This document shows, piece by piece, positions 16,952 through 24,735 of a DNA stretch of 64,000 nucleotides. The notes under the pieces were generated by a model, which worked only from the letters and a program-made list of their open reading frames with translations, did not search any database and was not told the origin of the DNA. The stretch is taken from positions 620,001 to 684,000 of the forward strand of contig CAVUHC010000008.1 in the NCBI GenBank assembly GCA_963741135.1, in the 5' to 3' direction. This DNA comes from Gp6-AA40 sp963741135 (lineage in GTDB: Bacteria; Acidobacteriota; Vicinamibacteria; Vicinamibacterales; UBA2999). Both the position numbers and the translations under genes were made by a program. Every line of letters begins with the position of its first letter. The first letter of the stretch is position 1.

Positions 16952-17239
16952 TTATTGAGCGCTCGCGGGCTCGCGCCGCGCTCTCGTCTTTTTTGCTTCG
17001 TTGGCCTCCTGGAAGCCGTCGACGTCACCCTGTTCAACTCGCTCCGCGGTGGCTTTCACGTGTGCGAGCTTCTCACTGTCACGCGCGAGCGCCTGCGAGG
17101 CTCGCAGAGCGCGAAAGTCATCGTAGTCGAGCAGCACCGCCACCGGCTGGCCGTTCTTGGTAATCGCGATCCGCTCGTCCAAGTTTTCGACCAGATTCAG
17201 AAACGTCGTTCGGGCTGTGGTTGCGTTGATGTACTTCAT
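16952..17239 (-). CDS. Phd/YefM family antitoxin
   Basis: The 95-residue protein starts MKYINATTARTTFLNLVENL followed by DERIAITKNGQPVAVLLDYD, the typical DNA-binding Phd/YefM domain (residues 1-50). The C-terminal helical tail (to about 85) would bind the toxin. The ATG has a good RBS (AAGGGGG) and lies about 30 bp from a GCGTAC-repeat operator candidate. Antitoxins of this family repress their own operon and neutralise a co-encoded toxin. The co-encoded downstream gene is not an obvious RelE or Doc, which makes the pair unusual. Confidence 0.88.
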   Translation of the reverse strand: MKYINATTARTTFLNLVENLDERIAITKNGQPVAVLLDYDDFRALRASQALARDSEKLAHVKATAERVEQGDVDGFQEANEAKKTRARREPASAQ

Positions 17240-17270
17240 GGCTTACCCCCTTGCACGCTTACCTGCCTGC

Positions 17271-17290
17271 GCGTACATAAAAGCGTACGC
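17271..17290 (-). promoter_or_regulatory. Candidate operator of the Phd operon
   Basis: GCGTACATAAAAGCGTACGC contains two GCGTAC words 12 bp apart, each with a GTAC dyad, about 30-50 bp upstream of the antitoxin ATG and with an A/T-rich centre usable as a -10 region. Phd/YefM proteins autoregulate from such sites. The assignment rests on position and symmetry only. Confidence 0.45.
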
Positions 17291-17309
17291 GAATCTGAGC
17301 GCTGCGTCA

Positions 17310-17707
17310 AGGTCCGCTAGAGATCTCCAGCTTATCCTGTTGTTTTGGAACGCCAGTAGCTTCCAACAACTCAGCCGAGCCCGACATGCCGACCGATACC
17401 CACACAGCCTGCTCAGCCGCCAGCCTCGGACACCATCTGCACGCAGTCCCCGAACCCCCGCTGCTTATGGGAGGGTCGGGTGCGTGAGATGCGACCTCGG
17501 GCTGATAAGTACTGCGCCACAGTGTCTAGAAACAAGGCCCTCAGGACTATCGTCCAAAACACCCGTCTGCGAGACGCCCATCTGGGCTGTCTGACCCGTC
17601 CCGAAGTCCCTCAAATCAGAGACCGGTCCCGACAGGATTGCGGGACACCCTCGCCCGGTGAAGAACTGAGGAGGGGACTCCCAATGCGGCGGCGGCCTTG
17701 CGGATAG
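17310..17707. other. Right end of island without a supported gene
   Basis: About 400 bp next to attR, where an integrase would be expected. Translations on both strands show no tyrosine-recombinase (HxxR/Y) or serine-recombinase motif and no other recognisable domain. The recombinase gene is absent, not merely unnoticed in another frame. Confidence 0.6.
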
Positions 17708-17747
17708 AAACCTCCATCCCCGGTTCAAATCCGGGCGGCGCCTCCAA
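17708..17747 (+). repeat. attR-like direct repeat of the tRNA-Cys 3' end
   Basis: A perfect 40-bp copy of 13486-13525, without the 5' half of the tRNA, so it is not a functional tRNA. It marks the right boundary of the island. Confidence 0.92.
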
Positions 17748-17770
17748 TATTTCCTAGGGAATCCTTCGAC

Positions 17771-17799
17771 GGCGCGCGAGCGAGACGGCTCGCGGCGCC
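17771..17799 (+). terminator. Strong hairpin just outside attR
   Basis: GGCGCGCGAGC (17771-17781) and GCTCGCGGCGCC (17788-17799) form a near-perfect GC-rich stem with a 6-base loop. Lying 20 bp after the tRNA repeat, it may be the original terminator of the tRNA transcript, displaced by the island. There is no T-run. Confidence 0.5.
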
Positions 17800-17873
17800 G
17801 AATCTTAGCTTAGCTTCAGCTTACGAGCCGCAGCCCACGGTTTGACCTGAAGCTTCGATAGACTTCCCGTTCG

Positions 17874-18809
17874 ATGCCCCAGCGCTCGAATGACTTTCAA
17901 CGGCTTATCGCCGTGATTCAGCGGCATCTGGACCCAGATTCGAACGTCACCGAATCCGCGATGCTGACGGACCTTCAGACCGGCACGATGCGCGAGGTCG
18001 ATACCGTCATCGTCGGCAGCGTTGCCGGGCAGCCCATTACTGTCTCTGTCGAGGCTCGTTACCGCGGTCGCGCTCCCGACGTGGCGTGGGTGGAAGCGAT
18101 GCAGGCGAAACACGCCCGCCTTCCGACGAACAAACTGGTTCTCGTTGCTCACAAGCCGTTCAGCGACGAGGCCCTCCGTGTCGCGCGCCTACACGCAATC
18201 AGCTGTCTCGTGTTTGCCGAAATTAATGCCGATGCGCCGGATCGTCTTTTCCCCGATGTGCAGTCGCTCTGGGGAAAGGCATGGCAGCTGACGGTTGAGC
18301 ACGTAGAAGTTTCTGTTGGGACCGAGGGCAACTTGCCGGCCGAGACGGGCAGCGCTGGTCCCAACATGGAATTACTCTCGCAGGATCGAACCGTGCGGTG
18401 CTCTGTGCGCGACTTCGCAACCGCGTTTCTGAAGTCTCCAGCTGTCATCGAGAAAGTGACCAACGATGCTAAACCCGAACACACATTTCTTGACCTCGAA
18501 TGGGATCGCCCCTTCATTCAAGGCCAGCCTGTCTGCGTTCAAAAAATCGAGCCGAGCATTCTCCGCTCGATCGAGAGGTTCCGCGTCATAGCGAAAAGCG
18601 TCGTCACGATCGACGAATTTCCTCTACGGCACGGCCTGTTGGATCGGCTTCGTGTTGCATATGGCACCGGTGAGATTCTCGGTCAGCCTGCTACAGGGAT
18701 GGGCTCAATCAGACTCGCGCGATCTCACGGAACCATAGACAATCCGGTCAGTCGCCAAAGCGGCCACCTTCGCCGCCACGCACTCGTCGGGATCGGTTTC
18801 GGTGGGTGA
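17874..18809 (+). CDS. Restriction-endonuclease-like (PDDEXK/Mrr-like) protein
   Basis: This 311-residue cytosolic protein has an N-terminal third that reads like a PDDEXK nuclease core: a leading helix (NDFQRLIAVIQRHLDP), Asp43 in REVDTVIVG, then strand ITVSVEARYRG with Glu60-x-Arg62 in place of Glu-x-Lys, and a strand NKLVLVAHK. The remaining two thirds are not recognised. The ATG at 17874 agrees with the start of the conserved core. It lies just outside the tRNA-Cys island and next to a toxin-antitoxin pair, a defence-island-like setting. Cleavage activity and target are unknown; no methyltransferase is nearby, so a type II restriction role is unlikely. Confidence 0.6.
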   Translation: MPQRSNDFQRLIAVIQRHLDPDSNVTESAMLTDLQTGTMREVDTVIVGSVAGQPITVSVEARYRGRAPDVAWVEAMQAKHARLPTNKLVLVAHKPFSDEALRVARLHAISCLVFAEINADAPDRLFPDVQSLWGKAWQLTVEHVEVSVGTEGNLPAETGSAGPNMELLSQDRTVRCSVRDFATAFLKSPAVIEKVTNDAKPEHTFLDLEWDRPFIQGQPVCVQKIEPSILRSIERFRVIAKSVVTIDEFPLRHGLLDRLRVAYGTGEILGQPATGMGSIRLARSHGTIDNPVSRQSGHLRRHALVGIGFGG

Positions 18810-18810
18810 G

Positions 18811-18832
18811 GTGTATCGTGCCCGCGATACAC
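18811..18832 (+). terminator. Hairpin after the PDDEXK-like gene
   Basis: GTGTATCG and CGATACAC form a perfect 8-bp stem with a 6-base loop, 2 bp after the stop codon. No T-run follows. It is a likely transcript end or stabiliser. Confidence 0.5.
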
Positions 18833-18965
18833 GCTTGAAGATTCCTTGATTGGGCTCGATCCCGGCAGTCTATCCGCCGTGGCGGTTTGCGTTCAAGCGT
18901 CGTTTCAGCCCGAAGGAGCCAATTCTTTCAGTCCGTGCCGGATGGCGTCGGTGGCGAGCCTTGTA

Positions 18966-18994
18966 TTTACAGTGTACACACAACGTTGTATAGT
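18966..18994 (+). promoter_or_regulatory. Sigma70-type promoter with palindromic operator for the DUF1778-GNAT operon
   Basis: TTTACA (18966-18971) and TATAGT (18989-18994) are separated by exactly 17 bp, 26 bp upstream of the antitoxin ATG. A perfect palindrome ACAACGTTGT (18980-18989) overlaps the -10, where an autoregulating antitoxin would block RNA polymerase. The region is conspicuously A/T-rich against its surroundings. Confidence 0.65.
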
Positions 18995-19019
18995 TGTTGT
19001 GGATACAAGGGAGGCGCCA

Positions 19020-19304
19020 ATGGAGACGACGGTCAGCAAAGCACGAGGTGAGACGATCAACCTGCGGGCCAGCCAGCGCCAGAAGATGCTGATCGACCGG
19101 GCGGCGTCCGCGCTCGGCCGCAACCGGTCTGATTTCATGCTGGAAAGCGCGTGCAAGGAGGCCGAAGCCGTCCTGCTCGACAGGCGCTACTTCGCGATGC
19201 CCTCCGCCGAGTTCCGGCGATTCACGGCGATGCTCGACAAGCCGCCCGCGAACAACGCCAGATTGCGGAAACTCCTCAAGACCAAGGCTCCCTGGGAGAA
19301 GTGA
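19020..19304 (+). CDS. DUF1778 (TacA-like) antitoxin
   Basis: This is a 94-residue ribbon-helix-helix antitoxin. RGETINLRASQRQKMLIDRA then ASALGRNRSDFML is the DUF1778 DNA-binding domain. The C-terminal part (FRRFTAMLDKPPANNARLRK) would wrap the toxin. The ATG at 19020 is preceded by GGGAGG at proper spacing. Its stop overlaps the GTG of the GNAT toxin (GTGA). Family members repress their own promoter together with the toxin and block its acetyl-CoA site. The upstream palindrome fits this. Confidence 0.9.
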   Translation: METTVSKARGETINLRASQRQKMLIDRAASALGRNRSDFMLESACKEAEAVLLDRRYFAMPSAEFRRFTAMLDKPPANNARLRKLLKTKAPWEK

Positions 19305-19819
19305 CCGACAGCCGCACACAGCTGACCGCGCCCGAGAAGCTGCGCGCGGATCACGACCTCACAGAATTCACGTGCGGCGAGGCATCGCTTGACGATTGGC
19401 TTCGCAGGCGCGCGCTCCAGAATGAGGAGAGTGGCGCTTCTCGCTGTTACGTCGTCTGCGCCGGCAGGAAAAAGGTCGTCGGTTACTACGCGCTCGCTGT
19501 GGGCGCCATCGCCCATGAACAGGCGCCTGGACGGGTGAAGCGCAACATGCCCGATCCGGTGCCGGTGATTGTGCTCGGCCGCCTGGCCGTCGACCACGCC
19601 TTTCAGAGCAGAGGCCTTGGGCCGGCGCTGCTGCGCGACGCGATCCTACGCACCCTGCAAGCCGCGGACATCGCCGGCATCCGGGCGATCCTCGTGCATG
19701 CGATCTCGGACAAGGCGAGGCGCTTTTGCGAGGCCCACGGTTTCGTGTCGTCGCCGATCGACCCGATGACGCTGATGATCACGGTGGCCGACGCCGCCAA
19801 GGCACTGCTCGACGAGTAA
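19301..19819 (+). CDS. GNAT-family toxin (TacT/AtaT-like)
   Basis: This 172-residue N-acetyltransferase has characteristic toxin features: FTCGEASLDDWLRRRALQNE near the start, CYVVCAGRKKVVGYYALAVG, and the acetyl-CoA loop LGRLAVDHAFQSRGLGPALL. KARRFCEAHGFVSSPIDPMTL follows near the end. Toxins of this group acetylate the amino acid on charged tRNAs and stop translation. The GTG start overlaps the antitoxin stop. The tRNA substrate cannot be read from sequence. Confidence 0.9.
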   Translation: MTDSRTQLTAPEKLRADHDLTEFTCGEASLDDWLRRRALQNEESGASRCYVVCAGRKKVVGYYALAVGAIAHEQAPGRVKRNMPDPVPVIVLGRLAVDHAFQSRGLGPALLRDAILRTLQAADIAGIRAILVHAISDKARRFCEAHGFVSSPIDPMTLMITVADAAKALLDE

Positions 19820-19958
19820 CCCTCCCTGTTCGCGCTTCCACAGGGCATGCTGAGTGACGTTGGCGCCGCATCAAGACCTACAAAAAGACCTCCTCCCCAA
19901 CAGTGGGACCAGATTGGGAACAAAACCACCCAAACACGGGGTAAAAAGAGGGATTAGG
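19820..19958. other. Spacer between toxin gene and GIY-YIG remnant
   Basis: A/T-richer DNA with A-runs; no ORF or repeat is supported. It may contain the decayed N-terminal part of the nuclease gene that follows. Confidence 0.4.
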
Positions 19959-20132
19959 GTCGAAGCGAGGCTTTGGGCTCATAACGAAGGTCAATGCCGA
20001 CACACGGCCAGCGGTCGACCGTGGCACGCCGACGTGGTGATCGAATTCGCCGACGAACGACGCGCGGTCGCGTTCGAGCGTTATCCGAACTCAGGATCTG
20101 GCGTCGCGTTCGCAAGAAGGCATCTCCGATAG
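19959..20132 (+). pseudogene. GIY-YIG endonuclease C-terminal remnant
   Basis: The frame from 19959 reads VEARLWAHNEGQCRHTA, then a strand WHADVVIEFADERRAVAFE and SGSGVAFARRHLR to a stop. This is the typical C-terminal half of stand-alone GIY-YIG proteins (AHNxGxSxHT, FEKYLKSGSG, FARRHL). The GIY and YIG strands are missing upstream. It is a decayed gene at the end of the accessory region. Confidence 0.65.
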
Positions 20133-20220
20133 GTATTCTCTGGCGGCGAAGTGTCACCCATGTCTCCGGAATCGTCAGTGCAATGCAGCCCTCGATCCAG
20201 CGATCGATTCGGTCGATGGA

Positions 20221-21135
20221 TTATCGCGATCGCGACATGGCTGGCGGTTCGATGTCGCGGGCGCACTCGAACGCCGCCAGAACCAGCGGAGAGATCGGAT
20301 CGCGATCGACCGCGACCAGGCCGACGCTGTGCTCGATGAAGGGATCGGTCAACGTCACGGGGCGAACGTCCGAAATCGGGCCCAGTACTTCGAGGAAGTA
20401 TTCAGGGATGACGCTCACCAAGCCGGTCAGGTGTACGTTGGCGCACAGGTTGATGACGGAGTTCGTCTCCAGCCGAGGGACCGGGGTGCAACCCGCGGTG
20501 CGAAAGGCGCGATCGATGATGCGGCGATTCTGGTTGTCCGGGGTCAAGAGGCAGAGTGGTTCCCTGCTGGCGTCCGCCCAGCTCACCGACTGCGTGCGTG
20601 CGAGGGGATGATCGGCTCGCACGAGTAAGCAGTAACGTTCCATATAGACGCCTTCGGCGCGCATACCCTCAATCGGCTCGTTATCGAGATAGGTCAGTCC
20701 CACGTCGATTGAGAACTCTTCAAGATGCCGAAGAATCTCGATGGAGCTGTAGGAGAGCACCGTCAGCTCGATCGCGGGATGCCGCGCTTGGATGGCTCTG
20801 GTCAACAGCGCTGCCATTGGTAACCCCGACGGAATGACGCCAATCGTCATGCGGCCCGTCAAGGAGCCCCCTGTGTCGCGTCGCGCGGCGATCTCCTGCT
20901 GGAGCGACTCCCAGTTTTCGAGAATCGCTTTTGCCCACGTCAGGACGCGCTCGCCGTCGGGCGTCAACCCGTGAAACCGTTGACCACGCTCGACGATCGG
21001 CACGCCGAGTTCCTGTTCGAGCTGGCGAATCCGACCCGACAGCGTCGACTGCGTCACGTTGCAGGCTTTGGCCGCTCGCGTGAAGTGGCGTTCGCGGGCG
21101 AGCGCCGTCAAATACTGAAGCTGGCGAATGTCCAT
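20221..21135 (-). CDS. LysR-family transcriptional regulator
   Basis: This 304-residue regulator has an N-terminal winged helix-turn-helix: MDIRQLQYLTALARERHFTR, then AKACNVTQSTLSGRIRQLEQ. A periplasmic-binding-like effector domain follows (GRMTIGVIPSG, DVGLTYLDN, REPLCLLT, NLCANVHLTGLVSVIPE). The ATG at 21135 fits the conserved LysR start; the frame extends 13 codons further without homology. It is transcribed away from a TonB receptor with about 110 bp between starts, the usual arrangement for LysR control of the divergent gene. The effector is unknown, presumably linked to the transported ligand. Confidence 0.92.
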   Translation of the reverse strand: MDIRQLQYLTALARERHFTRAAKACNVTQSTLSGRIRQLEQELGVPIVERGQRFHGLTPDGERVLTWAKAILENWESLQQEIAARRDTGGSLTGRMTIGVIPSGLPMAALLTRAIQARHPAIELTVLSYSSIEILRHLEEFSIDVGLTYLDNEPIEGMRAEGVYMERYCLLVRADHPLARTQSVSWADASREPLCLLTPDNQNRRIIDRAFRTAGCTPVPRLETNSVINLCANVHLTGLVSVIPEYFLEVLGPISDVRPVTLTDPFIEHSVGLVAVDRDPISPLVLAAFECARDIEPPAMSRSR

Positions 21136-21245
21136 GACGGGAATACGGGAGCACAGATGGACGGGAAACGCCAATCGGTCCTGTCGATAGTCTCATCGGT
21201 ACAGCCAATTGGACGAGTTGGACCAATCAACGCCATGCTGTCGAC

Positions 21246-23657
21246 ATGCGTAAAGGGTCCGTAGCAAGAAACGCTCTTGTGGGCATTCTCTCGTTCTTGC
21301 CGAGTTCTCTCCTCGCTCAGTCGGCTGCCATCTCCGGTGTCATCAGGGATCCGCAGCAGGCGCTCGTGCCCGGCGCGGAGGTCACGCTGCGGAACGCGCG
21401 ATCCGCAGCCACGCCGACTGTCGTGAGCGACGGCGAGGGCCACTACCGCTTCGCGTCTCTTGTCCCCGGCTCGTACACCGTGGAGGTGTACTTGAGCGGG
21501 TTCGAAGTCCAGGCCAGTCCGACCATCACGCTCGCCGACGGCCAATCGGCGGAGCACGATTTCGTCCTCGCGCTTGCGGGCGAAACGCAGTCGATCACCG
21601 TCATCGGGTCGGCGTCGCCAGGTTATCGCGTCGACACAGCGTCGCTCGGATCGCTCGCGGCTACATCAATTCTCGAGACTCCCTACATGGTGAATGTGCT
21701 CCCCGCATCGCTCATGGCCAACAACCAGGCCAAGAGCTTCAAGGAGGCCTCGAGGTATCTGCCGCTCATCGGCTTCCAGGAGCAACAGGGCTCTGAAGTG
21801 CTCCGCCCACAGACGCGTGGGATGCAGGGCGCCAATATGCAGAACGCGCGGATGGACGGCATGGGGATCGTCATCACCGGCGGCAACAACATGGAGATGC
21901 TTCAGCAGATCGAAGTGCTGAACGGTCTCGGCGGGGCGTTGTACGGCCCGGCGAACCCCTCAGGCATGTTCAACTTCGTGCCGAAGCGCCCGACGGAGCG
22001 GCCGGTGCGACAGGTCAGCATGAGCTACGACGGGCGGTCGGTCGGGCAGGTGCATACGGATCTCGGCGGCCGCGCCGGCAGAAGCAAGATGTTTGGCTAC
22101 CGAATGAACGCTCTCTTCGGAGATGGCGAGGCGTTCCGCAAGGACAGTGAATTGAAGCGTCGCCTCTTCAGCTTTGCCGGTGACGTGCGCCCGTTCGCAC
22201 GCACGACGATCGAAGGTCTCTACAGCTACTACAACGTCGTCCAGCGTGGGTTCCCCGGGTGGTTCACGTTTGGGCGGGCCAATGCCTCGGCCACATTCGT
22301 GATGCTGCCGACCGACGCGCCTGATCCCAAGACGCCCGGCTTTGGCCAGGCATCCTCCGGATTGAACCTGCACACGCGGATCACGCAGGGCCGGCTCAAA
22401 CACGACTTCAGCAGCGCGTGGCATCTGAGCGCGGCGGCGCAGTTCCAACGGGCCGATCGCGATATCAGCACGCAGGTGATGACGTTGACCAACAGCAACG
22501 GGAGTTACAACGCGTCGCTCGGCACCGGATTCGCTCCGCGCTTCACCGTGCTCGGGAATCTCACGTCGCTCAACGGTCGCTTCAACACGGGCCGCGTCGA
22601 GCACACGGTTGCCTTTGGCGTCACGGGGTATCAGTTCAAGACGTATTCGGACTTCATCAACCCGCCGGCCGCCAGCGTCCGCCTGGGATCGGCGAGCATC
22701 GCCAATCCGATCGTCTTTGCGCTGCCGGTCGGTGGCATCCCGACGCACACGAACATCTTCAACTCCGGCATCATCAACCAGCAGGGCTTCAACATGGTCG
22801 ATTCGATCGCATTCAGCCCTCGGTGGTCGACGCGCATCGCGATCAGCCAGGACTGGATCTGGACGCACAGCTACAACAACGCGGGCGTGCGCACGGGCGG
22901 ATATAAAGACAACGGCCTGAGTCCTTTGGCAAGCCTCATCTTCCGGCCCGCCCGCCGCATGACGCTCTACGGCACGTATGGCAGCAGCCTTCAGCAGGGC
23001 GACATAGCGCCAACCACGGCGCGCAACGCGAGCGAAGCGCTCCCGCCGTATCGCAGTACACAGACCGAGGTCGGCTACAAGATTGCGTTTCCTTTGATCG
23101 ACCTCGCCACCGCCTTCTTTCGGATCAACCGGCCGTTCGCGATGACCGACCCAGCGGACAACGTCTTCAAGATCTCGGGCGATCAGGTCAACACCGGCTT
23201 CGAGGCCATCGTAACCGGCCGTGTGACGGAACGGCTGCTCATGTTCGGCGGCTTTACGGTGGTCGATCCCACGCTGACCAAGACGGGCAACCCGGCGACC
23301 GACGGCAAGCAGTTCGTCAACATTCCGACGGTCAAGTCGAACCTGCTGAGTGAATACCGCTTTTATGGCGAAAGCACGTACGCGAGCGCAAACTGGCAAT
23401 ACGTAGGGCGCCGGCCGATCGACGACATCAACTCCACTTACACGCCGGCCCACAATGTCGTCGACCTCGGCCTCCGGCACTCTCGCGTTGTCGGGAGCAC
23501 CGTCATGACCTGGAAATTCCAAGTGAACAACGTGGCCGACGTGCATTACTGGTCAACGATCGGGCCCGGAAACATCACCGGCACCAATGTCGGCAGCTAC
23601 ACGGCGCATTTCGGGACGCCGAGAACCGTCCAGGCCTCGCTGGACGTCGGCTTCTGA
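21246..23657 (+). CDS. TonB-dependent siderophore-type receptor with N-terminal carboxypeptidase-regulatory domain
   Basis: This outer-membrane receptor has 803 residues. A signal peptide (about 1-25, LPSSLLAQS) precedes a CarboxypepD_reg-like beta domain (GVIRDPQQALVPGAEVTLRN to about 110). The plug contains LETPYMVNVLPASLM, TRGMQGANMQNARMDGMG and GGALYGPANPSGMFNFVPKRP. The barrel runs to the terminal aromatic residue (VQASLDVGF). The ATG overlaps no neighbour. A binding protein, permease and ATPase follow in the same direction, so it is the outer-membrane step of one import system. The ligand may be a ferric siderophore; cobalamin or another metallophore cannot be excluded. Confidence 0.92.
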   Translation: MRKGSVARNALVGILSFLPSSLLAQSAAISGVIRDPQQALVPGAEVTLRNARSAATPTVVSDGEGHYRFASLVPGSYTVEVYLSGFEVQASPTITLADGQSAEHDFVLALAGETQSITVIGSASPGYRVDTASLGSLAATSILETPYMVNVLPASLMANNQAKSFKEASRYLPLIGFQEQQGSEVLRPQTRGMQGANMQNARMDGMGIVITGGNNMEMLQQIEVLNGLGGALYGPANPSGMFNFVPKRPTERPVRQVSMSYDGRSVGQVHTDLGGRAGRSKMFGYRMNALFGDGEAFRKDSELKRRLFSFAGDVRPFARTTIEGLYSYYNVVQRGFPGWFTFGRANASATFVMLPTDAPDPKTPGFGQASSGLNLHTRITQGRLKHDFSSAWHLSAAAQFQRADRDISTQVMTLTNSNGSYNASLGTGFAPRFTVLGNLTSLNGRFNTGRVEHTVAFGVTGYQFKTYSDFINPPAASVRLGSASIANPIVFALPVGGIPTHTNIFNSGIINQQGFNMVDSIAFSPRWSTRIAISQDWIWTHSYNNAGVRTGGYKDNGLSPLASLIFRPARRMTLYGTYGSSLQQGDIAPTTARNASEALPPYRSTQTEVGYKIAFPLIDLATAFFRINRPFAMTDPADNVFKISGDQVNTGFEAIVTGRVTERLLMFGGFTVVDPTLTKTGNPATDGKQFVNIPTVKSNLLSEYRFYGESTYASANWQYVGRRPIDDINSTYTPAHNVVDLGLRHSRVVGSTVMTWKFQVNNVADVHYWSTIGPGNITGTNVGSYTAHFGTPRTVQASLDVGF

Positions 23658-23676
23658 CCGCACTGCCGGCCGCCTC

Positions 23677-24735
23677 ATGACCACCTGCCGGACAGCGGTC
23701 GTCGTTGCACTGGTCGGCCTCGGCTTGTCGGGGCCGGCCGCGCAATCCCGATCGTCGGCCCCTTCGGGACAGACCCGTCAGCTCACCGACATCGCGGGCC
23801 GGACGGTCACGATGCCGTCGACGGTCACTCGCGTGGCCGATCCGTGGCATGCCAACAACGGCATGGTGCTGATGATGGGCGCTGCCGACAAGATCGTCGC
23901 GACGACGCGCCAGGCCCAACGACAGCCGTGGTTTCGGAAGCTGTTTCCCGGCATCGATCGGATCCCGGCCGCCTTCGACGAGAGCGGCGACGTCAACATC
24001 GAAACGTTGATCAGCGCCAGACCGGATGTGGTGCTGATGGCCTATGGCGGTACCCTTCCGAAGTGGATGCCCCTGGCCGACACCTACGGCATTCCCGTCT
24101 TCATGATGCCCAACACGTCCATCGCGGATCTGAAGACGACCGCGCGCATGACAGGCGAGGTTCTGGGCCCGCGCGAATCGGCGAGAGCCGCCGAATGGAT
24201 CCGGTACTTTGACGACAACATACGCCGCGTCACCGGCGTCACGTCGAAGATTCCGAGAAGCGAACGGCCGAAGGTCCTCCATACGGCGACGGGGACCATC
24301 CTCACCATCGACGGCGTGAAATCGGTGATCGACGAATGGATCAACGTCGCCGGCGGGATCAACGCTGCCGACGTCGTCAGCAATGCGCGGCCGGTCACCA
24401 TGGAGCAGATCGCCGCCTGGAACCCAGACGTCATCATCGTCGGCACGGCGCCGAACGAGGAGAACCGGCGGGCGATCGTGAGCGATCCCCGGTGGAGCCA
24501 CATCAAAGCGGTGAGAACCGGAAAGGTCTACGTGAACCCGACCGGCGTGTATTTATGGGACCGTCACAGTGCCGAGGCGGCGCTGCAGGTGCTGTGGGCG
24601 GCCAAGACGCTGCATCCCGATCGCTTTCCGGATCTCGACATCCGGCGGGAAACGAAGGCGTTTTATGGCAGGTTCTTCAACCACACCCTGACGGACGCCG
24701 AATACGAGACGATCGTGAGAGCCGCCACGCCTTGA
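23677..24735 (+). CDS. Periplasmic ABC substrate-binding protein (iron-siderophore/B12 type)
   Basis: The 352 residues begin with a signal peptide (about 1-22). The fold is the two-domain BtuF/FepB class III type: LTDIAGRTVTMPSTVTRVAD, NIETLISARPDVVLMAYGG, a long linking helix, then VTMEQIAAWNPDVIIVGTAP and VRTGKVYVNPTGVYLWDRHS. The ATG at 23677 gives the signal peptide; the longer frame from 23587 overlaps the receptor end and is not supported. The stop overlaps the permease TTG. It delivers the ligand from the receptor to the inner-membrane permease. Confidence 0.92.
   Translation: MTTCRTAVVVALVGLGLSGPAAQSRSSAPSGQTRQLTDIAGRTVTMPSTVTRVADPWHANNGMVLMMGAADKIVATTRQAQRQPWFRKLFPGIDRIPAAFDESGDVNIETLISARPDVVLMAYGGTLPKWMPLADTYGIPVFMMPNTSIADLKTTARMTGEVLGPRESARAAEWIRYFDDNIRRVTGVTSKIPRSERPKVLHTATGTILTIDGVKSVIDEWINVAGGINAADVVSNARPVTMEQIAAWNPDVIIVGTAPNEENRRAIVSDPRWSHIKAVRTGKVYVNPTGVYLWDRHSAEAALQVLWAAKTLHPDRFPDLDIRRETKAFYGRFFNHTLTDAEYETIVRAATP

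Larger units (their letters stand above)
13526..17747. mobile_element. Genomic island of about 4.2 kb integrated at tRNA-Cys
   Basis: It is defined by the perfect 40-bp repeats at 13486-13525 and 17708-17747. Contents: a hydrolase/rhomboid-like membrane fusion (plus strand), a TIR-domain remnant, and a minus-strand operon of Phd/YefM antitoxin plus two small unknown genes. The DNA looks less GC-rich than the flanking housekeeping genes. No integrase, relaxase or phage structural gene is recognisable, so the island was either mobilised in trans or has lost its recombinase. Further accessory genes continue to 20.2 kb outside the repeats, suggesting an older or nested insertion in the same hotspot. 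Confidence 0.85.

Noticed and set aside
17465..17728. Minus-strand ORF beside attR as an integrase
   Set aside because: No Arg-His-Arg-Tyr or serine-recombinase motif can be read in this or another frame.
17708..17747. Second tRNA-Cys gene
   Set aside because: Only the 3' half is present; the acceptor 5' strand and D arm are missing, so it is an attachment-site duplicate.
21960..23546. 528-codon minus-strand ORF
   Set aside because: It is a shadow of the TonB receptor with no recognisable domain.
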